A stretch of DNA of 33,873 nucleotides. Origin: Deltaproteobacteria bacterium. GTDB lineage: Bacteria; Myxococcota_A; UBA9160. Made by a program: the position numbers and the translations under genes. Below, one piece after another: positions 18,177-26,357 of this stretch (positions are counted from its first letter, which is position 1; each line of letters begins with the position of its first letter). The DNA lies in assembly GCA_020849175.1 (NCBI GenBank), contig JADLGR010000317.1, positions 1 through 33,873 on the forward strand, written 5' to 3'. The notes under the pieces were generated by a model that was given only the letters and a program-made list of their open reading frames with translations, was not told where the DNA came from and made no database searches.

Positions 18177-19460
18177 GTGCGCATTGCGCTCTCGCAGAAG
18201 TTCGTCCTCGGATCCCTCGTCGTGGCAGGCGTTGCGGCGGCCTTTCCGCTCGTGGTGTCGCACGCCGGAATCGCCGTCGCGCCGTGGGTCACGCCCTTCG
18301 TCGCGCTCGGCGCCGGTGGCGTCCTCGGCTTCTCCTTGTCGCGAACGCTCGCGCGGAGCTTCGCGGCGCTGCGCGACGCGACCGAGCGCATCAGTCGGGG
18401 CGATCTAACGACACAGATCGGCGTCGACTCGGCACCGCGCTTCCCGGACGAAACCAGCGAGCTGGCGAGCACCGTACAGGCGATGCTCGCGAGCCTGCGC
18501 GAGCTGGTGGGGCACGTGCAGCGGACGGCCGACCGCCTCTCGGGCGCCGCTGGCGACCTCGCGCGCTCGGCGCAGTGGGTGGCGGCTGCGAGCGCGCAGA
18601 TCTCGACCACGGTCACGGGAGTCGCCGACGGCGTCGATGGCCAGCAGGCGCTCCTCGCAGGCGCGACACGCAGCGTCCACGACCGCGCGACCGCGATCGA
18701 GCTGACGGCAGCGCGCGCTCGCGAGGCGTTCGGCTTCTCTGCGGAGGCGAGCCAGAAGGCGCACGCCGGGGCCGACGTCTCACGCCTCGCGCTCGAGAAG
18801 CTGAAGGGCGTCTTCGAGCGGGTCGAGCAGTCGGGGGCTCTCGTCTACCGGCTCGAGTCGAAGACGCGGCACGTGAACCAGGTGATCGAGGTTCTCACCG
18901 GCATCGCGCACCGAACGAATCTGCTCTCGCTCAATGCGTCGATCGAAGCTGCGCGCGCGGGCGAAGCCGGACGCGGGTTCGCGGTCGTCGCGGACGAGGT
19001 GCGAAAGCTCGCGGAGAGCTCGGGTCGCTCGGCGTCCGAGATCTCTCGGACCGTTCACGAGATCGCGACCGAGACGCACGCCGTCGCCGACGCGATGCGT
19101 GAATCGGGCCGAATGATCGGCGAGGGGCGCGAGGACGTGAATACGATCGCACTCTCGCTCGAGCAGATCCGCTCGGCCGTCCGCGAGGCGGCGTCGCGCG
19201 CCGAGGAGATCTTCCAGGATGCCGACGCACAGGTGCGCGAGACCGAGCGGCTCGCGCGATCGATGGACGAGATCGCAAAGACGGCGAGCGCACACGCAGA
19301 GGCCGTCGAGGACGTCGCGCACCTGGCCGGGCGCCAGAAGGACGGCACCGACGGTGTCGCAGCGTCCTCGGAGGCGCTCGCAGCGCTCGCGGCGGAGCTA
19401 CGCGGCGTGCTGGACCGCTTTCGAACCGGACTCGAGCCGCGCGAGGCCGGACGATCGTGA
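18177..19460 (+). CDS. Methyl-accepting chemotaxis protein-like receptor with almost no periplasmic domain
   Basis: Transmembrane signalling protein that couples through CheW to CheA. From GTG 18177 it has 427 residues: two membrane helices (about 8-27 and 35-55) separated by a loop of only about ten residues, a HAMP-like segment (about 52-105), then a long coiled coil whose hairpin tip reads [22 protein letters not shown] at about 242-263 and continues [14 protein letters not shown]. With no extracytoplasmic ligand pocket it must sense the membrane, a cytoplasmic cue or a partner. The frame is open upstream to 17988, but that segment is Arg/Pro-rich and has no receptor features. The stop overlaps the next gene as GTGA. 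Confidence 0.88.
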   Translation: MRIALSQKFVLGSLVVAGVAAAFPLVVSHAGIAVAPWVTPFVALGAGGVLGFSLSRTLARSFAALRDATERISRGDLTTQIGVDSAPRFPDETSELASTVQAMLASLRELVGHVQRTADRLSGAAGDLARSAQWVAAASAQISTTVTGVADGVDGQQALLAGATRSVHDRATAIELTAARAREAFGFSAEASQKAHAGADVSRLALEKLKGVFERVEQSGALVYRLESKTRHVNQVIEVLTGIAHRTNLLSLNASIEAARAGEAGRGFAVVADEVRKLAESSGRSASEISRTVHEIATETHAVADAMRESGRMIGEGREDVNTIALSLEQIRSAVREAASRAEEIFQDADAQVRETERLARSMDEIAKTASAHAEAVEDVAHLAGRQKDGTDGVAASSEALAALAAELRGVLDRFRTGLEPREAGRS

Positions 19461-19897
19461 GCGCCGACGACGAGCGGGCACTGGCCTTCGAGATCGGGGG
19501 CATGGCGTTCTCGCTGCCGCTCCGGGACGTGCGCGAGGTGACCGATCTCGCCGAGATCCGCTCCGTTCCGACGCTCCCGCGCGCGCTCGTGGGCATCACG
19601 AACCATCGCGGCGACGCGCTGCCCGTGGTCGCAGCCTCCGCGCTGCTCGGCGTCGGCGCTGCAAGCGACGCGCGCCAGATCCTCGTGCTCGGTGGGAACG
19701 GAGACGAGCCGCCGCAGATGGGCCTGCCTGTCGACCGGATTCTCGGCCTCGCGGAGGCTCCGCAGGGTCGACGCGACCCGCACGGCGTGGCTCGCGAGCG
19801 TGCGATGCTCGATGAGCGAACGCTGAACGTCCTCGACGTCACGAGGCTGCTGGAGCTGGCCGGCGAGACGATCGGCCGCGCACGGCAGCGGCCCTGA
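19457..19897 (+). CDS. cheW: CheW-like coupling protein
   Basis: A 146-residue single CheW domain, the SH3-like adaptor that links receptor tips to CheA. Visible landmarks are [15 protein letters not shown] at the start, [14 protein letters not shown] (strand and loop before the receptor-binding face), and [14 protein letters not shown], the conserved G-x-x-x-x-R-G motif. The GTG start overlaps the receptor's stop codon, so translation is probably coupled, and the CheA gene follows after 20 bp. This makes a three-gene operon. Confidence 0.9.
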   Translation: MSADDERALAFEIGGMAFSLPLRDVREVTDLAEIRSVPTLPRALVGITNHRGDALPVVAASALLGVGAASDARQILVLGGNGDEPPQMGLPVDRILGLAEAPQGRRDPHGVARERAMLDERTLNVLDVTRLLELAGETIGRARQRP

Positions 19898-19917
19898 CGA
19901 AGCCGCAGACGCGCCCC

Positions 19918-21441
19918 GTGGACCCGGCTCGCTACCGCGCACTCTTCGTCGAGGAGACGAACGAGCATCTGGCCGAGATGCGGCGCGCGCTCCTCGAGCT
20001 CGAGAAGGACCCCGCGTCGACCGGTGCGCTCGAGGTCTGCTTTCGCATGGCTCACTCGATCAAGGGAATGGCCGCGGCCATGCACCTCGTGCCGATCAGC
20101 GCCTGCGCGCACGCGCTCGAAGAGCGCCTCCAGGCGGCGCGCGCAGCCGGGAGGGTCGATCCCGTCGCGGCGCTCCCAGCCCTGCTCGCCGGTGTGTCGG
20201 AGATCGAGACGCTGACTTCTCGAACGGTCGACACGAAGGAGGGTCTGCTGCCCCTCGATCGAGCTCCTGGCCTTGCGCAGGCGTTCCAGCCGCCGGCGTC
20301 GATTCGCGTTCGCGCCGAGACCCTCGACCGTCTCCTCGCGGGCGTCGGCGAGGTGGCGCTGGCGTCGAGTCGTCTGCGCGTCGCTTCGCGCGACGACGGG
20401 CACGAGGATCCCTCGCGAGTCGTCGCAGGCCTCGACGGCATGGACCGCGTCCTCGGCGACCTCGAGCGACGGGCGCTCGAGCTTCGTGCGGCCCCGTTGC
20501 TGCGGGTGACGGAAGGCCTCCCCGGTCTCGCGCACGATCTCGGCGTCGCGCTCGGCAAGCGCGTATCGCTCACGCTCGTGGGTGCTCCACTCGAGCTCGA
20601 CCGATCGATCGTCGACCGCCTCGGCGATCCGCTCCTTCACCTCGTTCGCAACGCTGCTGCGCACGGGCTCGAGACGCCGGCCGAACGGCGGCGCAAGGGG
20701 AAGCCCGAGACCGGCTCGATTCGGATCGAGGCGCGTCGCGATCAGGACGCGGTCGAGATCGCGGTGATCGACGACGGTGCGGGACTCGATTCGGATGCGA
20801 TCCGGCGTAAGGCCGTCTCGGCCGGGCTCGTCCCGGCAGACCTCGCCGACGACCTGCCGCCGGGTGAGATCGCGCGTCTCGCCTTTCATCCCGGCCTCAG
20901 CACGGCCAGCGCTGTCTCCGAGCTCGCTGGCCGCGGCGTCGGGCTCGACGCGGTGCAGACCGTGATCGAATCGCTCGGCGGGCACGTCGATCTGCTCTCG
21001 GAGCCGGGGCGAGGAACCACCGTGCGGGTCCGCGTTCCCCTCTCGGCCGCGGTGCAGCGAGTGATCCTCGTCGGTGTCGGTGACGAGACGATCGCCGTCC
21101 CGATCGGGCGTGTCGAGCGCATCGACGAAGTCGATGCCGATTGCGTCGAGCGCACGGGCAGTGAGGCCTTCGTGCCGATCGACGGCCTCCCGCTCCCGTT
21201 GCTGGAGCTCGCATCGCTGCTGTCGATCGCTCCGGCGCCGCCCAGGCCGCGCGTGCTCGTCCTGCTCGCCGACGTACGCGGCCAGCGCATGGCGCTTCGC
21301 TTCGATCGGCTGGTCGGACAGCAGGAGACGTTCGTGAAGCCGGTTCCGGCGCTCCTGGCGGGGCTCGGCGCGCTCTGCGGCCTCACCTTCGGCACCGACG
21401 GCCAGCCGGTCTTCCTCGTCGACCCGGCACGTCTTGCATAG
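19918..21441 (+). CDS. cheA: CheA-type chemosensory histidine kinase lacking the P2 domain
   Basis: A 507-residue CheA. The HPt domain (1 to about 105) has the phosphorylatable His46 in R-M-A-H-S-I-K-G-M. It passes straight to the dimerisation helices (about 130-195) without the P2 domain that normally recruits CheY/CheB. The HATPase domain has the N box H-L-V-R-N-A-A-A-H-G (N245), G1 box D-D-G-A-G at 285-289 and G2 box G-R-G-V-G-L-D at 338-344. A CheW-like regulatory domain ends the chain (about 373-505). GTG start at 19918. It is part of the MCP-cheW-cheA operon. No cheY, cheB or cheR is present in the window, so the phosphotransfer target must lie elsewhere. Confidence 0.93.
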   Translation: MDPARYRALFVEETNEHLAEMRRALLELEKDPASTGALEVCFRMAHSIKGMAAAMHLVPISACAHALEERLQAARAAGRVDPVAALPALLAGVSEIETLTSRTVDTKEGLLPLDRAPGLAQAFQPPASIRVRAETLDRLLAGVGEVALASSRLRVASRDDGHEDPSRVVAGLDGMDRVLGDLERRALELRAAPLLRVTEGLPGLAHDLGVALGKRVSLTLVGAPLELDRSIVDRLGDPLLHLVRNAAAHGLETPAERRRKGKPETGSIRIEARRDQDAVEIAVIDDGAGLDSDAIRRKAVSAGLVPADLADDLPPGEIARLAFHPGLSTASAVSELAGRGVGLDAVQTVIESLGGHVDLLSEPGRGTTVRVRVPLSAAVQRVILVGVGDETIAVPIGRVERIDEVDADCVERTGSEAFVPIDGLPLPLLELASLLSIAPAPPRPRVLVLLADVRGQRMALRFDRLVGQQETFVKPVPALLAGLGALCGLTFGTDGQPVFLVDPARLA

Positions 21442-21460
21442 GGCGAGGCGTCGAAGGGGC

Positions 21461-21483
21461 CGTGCGACCCGTGGCCTCGCACG
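21461..21483 (+). terminator. Weak hairpin after cheA
   Basis: CGTGCGA (21461-21467) and TCGCACG (21477-21483) form a perfect 7 bp stem with a nine-base loop 20 bp after the cheA stop, in the 100 bp gap before the oxidoreductase. No T-tract follows. Confidence 0.3.
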
Positions 21484-21541
21484 CCGACCTCGGTCATCCT
21501 CGGAGCCCGCGGCCATCGATTCGCCGCCAGGAGGAGACGGG

Positions 21542-23023
21542 ATGACCGGGCAGGAACACGACGTCATCGTGATCGGAAGCGGCCCCGGCGGCGCATCGTG
21601 CGCGACGCTGCTCCAGAAGCGAGGCCACCGCGTACTCCTCGTCGAGAAGAACGCCCTTCTCGGCGGCAAGATGGCGAGCATCGAGAAGGACGGCTGGGCG
21701 TACGACCTCTTCCCGCACGGCCAGGTGCCGATGCGCGGTCCCGCTTTCGAGACGATCTTCCGTGAGCTCGGTGTCGCCGACGCGTTCCAGCCGGCGCTCG
21801 CGCCGGACGATCCCCGCGACATCATCAAGATCTGCTACCGCAGCCGTGGCGCGTCGCAGTACCGCATGGTCGCGCAGGGGCAGGCGATGGCCGACGCGAC
21901 GCCGTTCTTTCGGCTCTGGGACCTCGATCCAGCGGATCAGGCGAAGGTCGTCGGCTTCATGGCCGGGCTCGTGACGATGCCCGAGGAGCAGCTCGACGCG
22001 CTCGACGACGTCAGCATGCACGAGTATCTCGCCGACAAGGACGTCCCGTACGCCCTCTACAGCTATCTCGCCTTCCACGCGAACGCGTCGCTCGCCGAGC
22101 CGATCGACCTCGTCGCCGCATCCGAGCAGATCCGCATCATGAAGCACATCATGCTGCAGGGAGGCGGTGGTCAGTACAAGGGCGGATTCGGTGCACTCAC
22201 GAAGGTGATGATTCGCGAGTTCGAGAAGAACGGCGGCACGGTGCTGCGCAGCACGAAGGTCGACCGCATTCTCGTCGAAGGCGGCATCGCGACCGGCGTC
22301 GCGACGCGGCGCGGGACGTTCCGTGCGCCGGTCGTCGTGAGCAGCGCCGGGCTGCAGCCGACGGTGCTGCGGCTCGTCGGCGACGAGCACTTCGATCGCA
22401 GCTACGTGGCCTACGTGAAGAGCCTCGCGCCGGGATGGGGCTTCACGAGCATCCGCTACTTCCTCGGCAAGCCGGTGATGGACGTCGCGATGTACGTCGC
22501 GTACTCCGACGAGAGCTGGTGGGACATGGAGCGCTTCAACCGGGTGAAGGAGGGAAAGATCCCCGACGAAGTGATCCTGTTCATGTGCAACCACTCGTTC
22601 TACGACGAGGCTGCGGCGCCGCCGGGCAAGCAGGTGCTCGTCGCGGGGACCATCTGCTCGCCGAACCCCGAGGCCACCGAGATCGAAGGGCTGTGGAAGC
22701 GAATGGACGAGCAGATGGTGCGCTTCTTTCCCGAGATCTGGAACGCGACGGAGCGGCGCGAGTACGCAGGGCCGAAGGAGATCAGCGACCTGACGCGCGA
22801 TGCCGTCCTGCCCGGCCAGGGCGGCGAGTGCGTCGGCCTCGGGCAGATCGTCGGCCAGTGCGGCAAGAAGAAGCCGAGCTCGGTTTCACCGATTCCGGGC
22901 CTGTTCTACGCGGGCGCCGATGCCGGAGCCGCCGGGATGGGGACGCACCAGTCGGCGCTCTCGGGCGTCGAGGTCGCACGTCTGGCCGGCCACTACCTGA
23001 ACAAGCGACGAAAGACGCGGTAG
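21542..23023 (+). CDS. FAD-dependent oxidoreductase of the phytoene desaturase / carotenoid-isomerase-like family
   Basis: A 493-residue flavoprotein. An N-terminal Rossmann motif D-V-I-V-I-G-S-G-P-G-G-A-S (GxGxxG at 12-17) leads to L-L-V-E-K-N and L-G-G-K-M, as in phytoene dehydrogenases (CrtI/CrtN/CrtISO-like). The C-terminal FAD signature is G-L-F-Y-A-G-A-D-A-G-A-A-G-M-G-T-H-Q-S-A-L-S-G, close to the family's G-D-x-x-x-P-G-x-G form. The middle region carries no obvious membrane helix. The ATG is fixed by AGGAGG seven bases upstream. There is no phytoene synthase or other carotenoid gene nearby, so the substrate may be another lipid or polyene. It converges with the FmdB gene. Confidence 0.82.
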   Translation: MTGQEHDVIVIGSGPGGASCATLLQKRGHRVLLVEKNALLGGKMASIEKDGWAYDLFPHGQVPMRGPAFETIFRELGVADAFQPALAPDDPRDIIKICYRSRGASQYRMVAQGQAMADATPFFRLWDLDPADQAKVVGFMAGLVTMPEEQLDALDDVSMHEYLADKDVPYALYSYLAFHANASLAEPIDLVAASEQIRIMKHIMLQGGGGQYKGGFGALTKVMIREFEKNGGTVLRSTKVDRILVEGGIATGVATRRGTFRAPVVVSSAGLQPTVLRLVGDEHFDRSYVAYVKSLAPGWGFTSIRYFLGKPVMDVAMYVAYSDESWWDMERFNRVKEGKIPDEVILFMCNHSFYDEAAAPPGKQVLVAGTICSPNPEATEIEGLWKRMDEQMVRFFPEIWNATERREYAGPKEISDLTRDAVLPGQGGECVGLGQIVGQCGKKKPSSVSPIPGLFYAGADAGAAGMGTHQSALSGVEVARLAGHYLNKRRKTR

Positions 23024-23084
23024 CCGTCTCGCTGCTCCGCCGTCGCGCGTTCTCGCTCCCGGTTCGCGACTGCGCCTGCGGCGA

Positions 23085-23327
23085 CTAGTCGAGCGCGCAG
23101 GCCCCAGGGCCGCGCGGGTCGCCGCACGAGCCGCAGCCGCCGGGAATCGGCGCACCACACGGAGCGGGCGGGGGGGCGGCGGTTCGGCCGACGGCGAAGA
23201 CCGAGAGGCGGCGCTCCACGCGCTTCGATGCGCACCTGGGGCACGGCGGCGCCGGGCTCGTGCTCGACGGCACGAGGTCTTCGAAATCGTGGGAGCACTT
23301 GCTGCAGACGTACTCGTAGATCGGCAC
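23085..23327 (-). CDS. FmdB-family zinc-ribbon protein
   Basis: An 80-residue protein opening P-I-Y-E-Y-V-C-S-K-C with a second C-P-R-C pair, the four-cysteine zinc ribbon of the FmdB family. A divergent C-terminal tail (A-P-C-G-A-P-I-P-G-G-C-G-S-C-G) adds further cysteines. The GTG start at 23327 is set by an upstream GGAGG six bases away. Family members are small putative regulators, first linked to amide/formamide metabolism, with no settled biochemical role. It is the last of three minus-strand genes behind the Ycf46-like ATPase and the membrane protein, 74 bp after the latter. Confidence 0.85.
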   Translation of the reverse strand: MPIYEYVCSKCSHDFEDLVPSSTSPAPPCPRCASKRVERRLSVFAVGRTAAPPPAPCGAPIPGGCGSCGDPRGPGACALD

Positions 23328-23401
23328 CGGCTTCCTCCGTCCTTGCGAGAGGGAAGCGGTCCGCCGCGAGCGTGTCAACGCGGCGCCGCCGTGCAGCAGA
23401 C

Positions 23402-23881
23402 CTACAGGGTGCTGAGGGTTCGCGCGAAGAGCCGGCGCAGGACGAGCGTCAGGGCGACGACGGCAAGGAGCTCGAAGCTGCCGCGAAGTGCGACGGCTCC
23501 GCTCGGCACCGACGCGAACGCGGCGCGAACCGGAATCGAGACCAGTGCGAAGATGCACGCCGTGAGTGCACCGGCCGCGAGGATCGCGCCGAACCCGGGC
23601 TCGGCCTCGGAGCCGTTCGTCGGGAAGATGCTCTCCGGGTTGCCGGAAGCAGGCCCGTGCTCCGGCGCGGATGCCGCGAGCGGAGGCGATTCCCGCGCGG
23701 GCTCCACTCGGGGAGGCGGTGCGCGGTCCTCGCGCGGAGCGAAGTCGGCACTCGGCTCGCCGCCCAGCTCGAGGCTTCGCCGGAAGACGGGCGCGCCGTC
23801 GTTCTCTGCGCCGGGCCCCTCGCGCGCGGCGCTCTCGGTGCTCGGGTCGACTTCGAGCTGCCGGAATCTTCGTCTAGACAC
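23402..23881 (-). CDS. Small membrane protein of unknown function with acidic/proline-rich N-terminus
   Basis: I do not recognise the family. The 159 residues have a charged, proline-rich, probably disordered cytoplasmic part (1 to about 95) followed by two hydrophobic helices (about 98-119 and 133-152) and a short basic end. GTG 23881 overlaps the last eight bases of the Ycf46-like ATPase gene, which argues for translational coupling and a shared job. A reasonable inference is a membrane anchor or partner of that ATPase; nothing in the sequence gives an activity. Confidence 0.7.
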   Translation of the reverse strand: MSRRRFRQLEVDPSTESAAREGPGAENDGAPVFRRSLELGGEPSADFAPREDRAPPPRVEPARESPPLAASAPEHGPASGNPESIFPTNGSEAEPGFGAILAAGALTACIFALVSIPVRAAFASVPSGAVALRGSFELLAVVALTLVLRRLFARTLSTL

Positions 23882-25475
23882 GCCCACCGCTCCGCGGCCC
23901 GCGCGGCGGTGCCGGACGCGGCCGCACGAGCGGAAGGGCCGGCCCGGTCGGGGAGCGGCGCGGCGCATCCGCGGGTCGCGCGCGGCTCGAGGCCCACGTG
24001 CGCATGCGTTCGATCTCCTCGGCCGAAGTGACCGAGAGCGGTGTCGTCTCGGCGATCGCGCGCGCGAGATCCTCGGTCGTGAGCGCGTGACCGAGGTCGA
24101 AAGCGGCGTACAGCCCTTCGACGACGCAGTGCTCGATCTCGGCGCCCGAGAAGCCGGCGCACTTCTCGGCGAGCGTGACGAGATCGAAGCCCGCCGGATC
24201 GCGACCCCGTCGGCGCAGGTGGATCGCCAGAATCTCCGCGCGCGCTTCGGTGTCGGGTAGATCGACGAAGAAGACCTCGTCGAAGCGTCCGCGGCGCAGC
24301 AGCTCGGGCGGAAGGCTCTCGATGCGGTTGGCCGTCGCGACGACGAAGACGCCGGACGTCTGCTCCGACATCCAGGTGAGCAGCGAGCCGAAGACGCGCT
24401 GCGCAGTTCCGCCGTCCATCTCGCCCGAGCGACCGGTGCCGCCCGCGAGGCCCTTCTCGATCTCGTCGATCCAGAGCACGGCGGGCGCGACCCCGTCGGC
24501 CACGCGCAGCGCGCGTCGCATGTTCTCCTCCGAGCTTCCGAGAAGGCCCGAAAAGACCCGTCCGAGATCGAGGTGCAGGAGCGGGATCTTCCACGCGTTC
24601 GCGACGACCTTCGCCGTCAGGCTCTTGCCGCAGCCCGGCGCGCCGAGCAGCAGGACGCCGCGAGCGGGGGGCAGGCCGAACTCGCGCGCTCCTGTGTCGA
24701 GGGCCTTGCCGCGGCGCCGCAGCCAGTCCTTGAGGCGAACGAGGCCACCGACGTCCGCGAGCGTCGTCTCGGCCGGATGGAACTCGAGCATCCCCGACTT
24801 TCGAATCGCCTGACACTTCTCTGCGAGCACGAGCGCGACGTCGACGCCACGCAGCGCGCCGTCGGTGACGGCCGCCCGGGCGAACGCGTTCTCGGCCTCG
24901 GCGAGCGTGAGGCCTTGCGCCGCGCGAACCAGCGCCTCGGCGTCCTCGCGGCCGATCTGCACGCGCTTCGGGTCGTCGTCGTGGAGCTGCTCGCACAGGG
25001 ATCGAAGGAGCGCTCGTAGCTCGTCGGGCTCTGGAAGCGGAAGATCGAGAACGGTCACGTCCTTCTCGAGTTCGGGCGGCAGCGTGAGCCGCGGCGCCGA
25101 GATGACGACGCTGCGCCGGGTGTCCTCGAGCGTGCCCGCGAGGTCACGCAGTCGTCGAACGACGAGTGGGTCTTCGAAGAACGCGTGCAGGTCACGGAGC
25201 AGGAACAGGCCGGCGCCCTCCTGACTGCGGATACGGTCGAGGACTTCGGCCGCCGTCACCGGCCGGGGCGCCTCCGCGCTGCGCGCCCCCTGCGAGACGG
25301 CGAGCCCACGCGTCGCGGTCCAGACCGAGAGCGGCTTTCCCTGCCGGCGCGCGAGATCCGCGAGCAGGCTCTCGAGCCGCGCCTCTTCGTGCGTCACGAC
25401 GTAGAGCACGGGGTAGCGAGCACGGATCAGCAGATCCATCTGCTCGACGAAGCGTGCGGCGGCGCCGGTGGTCAT
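23874..25475 (-). CDS. Ycf46-like AAA+ ATPase
   Basis: A 533-residue AAA+ protein. The N-terminal part (1 to about 230) has the Ycf46 opening [18 protein letters not shown] and looks like a degenerate ATPase fold. The C-terminal AAA module (about 240-500) is complete: Walker A G-A-P-G-C-G-K-S at 278-285, Walker B V-L-W-I-D-E-I-E with D337/E338, sensor-1 asparagine in T-A-N-R, and the second region of homology with arginines in L-L-R-R-G-R-F-D-E. Ycf46 proteins occur in plastids, cyanobacteria and scattered bacteria; the substrate is poorly defined. ATG 25475 has AAGGAAGG upstream. It heads the minus-strand operon with the membrane protein and FmdB, and is divergent from larB (132 bp gap). Confidence 0.88.
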   Translation of the reverse strand: MTTGAAARFVEQMDLLIRARYPVLYVVTHEEARLESLLADLARRQGKPLSVWTATRGLAVSQGARSAEAPRPVTAAEVLDRIRSQEGAGLFLLRDLHAFFEDPLVVRRLRDLAGTLEDTRRSVVISAPRLTLPPELEKDVTVLDLPLPEPDELRALLRSLCEQLHDDDPKRVQIGREDAEALVRAAQGLTLAEAENAFARAAVTDGALRGVDVALVLAEKCQAIRKSGMLEFHPAETTLADVGGLVRLKDWLRRRGKALDTGAREFGLPPARGVLLLGAPGCGKSLTAKVVANAWKIPLLHLDLGRVFSGLLGSSEENMRRALRVADGVAPAVLWIDEIEKGLAGGTGRSGEMDGGTAQRVFGSLLTWMSEQTSGVFVVATANRIESLPPELLRRGRFDEVFFVDLPDTEARAEILAIHLRRRGRDPAGFDLVTLAEKCAGFSGAEIEHCVVEGLYAAFDLGHALTTEDLARAIAETTPLSVTSAEEIERMRTWASSRARPADAPRRSPTGPALPLVRPRPAPPRGPRSGGRV

Positions 25476-25607
25476 GCCTTCCTTGTCGGCCGAACCGGCG
25501 GGCGAGTAAATGGCGCGTCGGCTCCGCGCAAGGGCTCTCGCCGTCCGGTCGCCCGCGAGCGGCGCGGCGCGCCGTGAGGGATACTGCCTCCTCGTGAGGG
25601 GAGCCCG

Positions 25608-26357
25608 GTGGACCGCGAGCGGCTGCGGGAGCTGATGGCGCGCGTTCGCGCGGGCGAGATCGCCCCGGACGAGGCGCTCGAGGCGCTCGCACGGATGCCC
25701 TTCGTCGATCTCGGCCATGCGCGCGTCGACACGCATCGCGCCCTTCGCGCGGGGCTACCCGAGGTCGTGTACGCCCCCGGAAAGCGCGTCGAGCAGATCG
25801 TCGAGATCGCGCAGGCGCTGGCGGCCGAAGGACAATCGGTTCTCGCGACGCGCGTCGAGGCCGGCGTAGCCGCTGCGCTCCTCACTGCGCTCCCTCAGGG
25901 AGTCTACGACGAGGATGCGCGCCTTTTCTGGCTGGGCCCTGCGCAGGTACCCGTCGTCGGAAAGGGCGTCGTCGCGGTCGTCTCGGCCGGAACGGCCGAT
26001 CGCCCGGTCGCGTCCGAAGCCGCAGGCGTCGCGCGTCGCTTCGGCAATCGTGTCGATCTCATCGAGGACGTGGGCGTTGCGGGCGTTCACAGGCTGCTGG
26101 CGGCCGGCGATCGCCTTCGCGCTGCGCGCGTTCTCGTCGTCGTGGCGGGCATGGAGGGAGCCCTTCCGTCCGTGGTGGGTGGCCTCGTCGACAAGCCGGT
26201 GATCGCAGTGCCGACGAGCGTTGGCTACGGCGCTTCGTTCGGCGGGATCGCAGCGCTGCTCGGCATGCTCACGAGCTGCGCATCGAACGTCACGGTCGTG
26301 AACATCGACAACGGATTTGGAGCCGCGCATGTCGCGACGCTCATCAACCGTCTCTAG
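25608..26357 (+). CDS. larB: Nickel-pincer cofactor biosynthesis protein LarB
   Basis: LarB carboxylates the pyridinium ring of nicotinic acid adenine dinucleotide, the first step to the nickel-pincer nucleotide cofactor of lactate racemase and related LarA enzymes. The 249 residues show the AIR-carboxylase-like fold: V-S-A-G-T-A-D-R-P-V-A-S-E-A (the nucleotide-binding G-T-x-D-x-P-V-x-x-E-A motif), V-A-G-M-E-G-A-L-P-S-V-V-G-G-L, P-V-I-A-V-P-T-S-V-G-Y-G and the C-terminal N-I-D-N-G-F-G-A-A. GTG start with GAGGGGAG just upstream. larC overlaps its 3' end by 29 bp. larE and larA are not in the window. Confidence 0.93.
   Translation: MDRERLRELMARVRAGEIAPDEALEALARMPFVDLGHARVDTHRALRAGLPEVVYAPGKRVEQIVEIAQALAAEGQSVLATRVEAGVAAALLTALPQGVYDEDARLFWLGPAQVPVVGKGVVAVVSAGTADRPVASEAAGVARRFGNRVDLIEDVGVAGVHRLLAAGDRLRAARVLVVVAGMEGALPSVVGGLVDKPVIAVPTSVGYGASFGGIAALLGMLTSCASNVTVVNIDNGFGAAHVATLINRL

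Noticed and set aside
18931-21828. Long open frame (965 codons) on the minus strand opposite the chemosensory genes.
   Set aside because: Antisense shadow of MCP, cheW and cheA, which have intact motifs in order and coupled starts.
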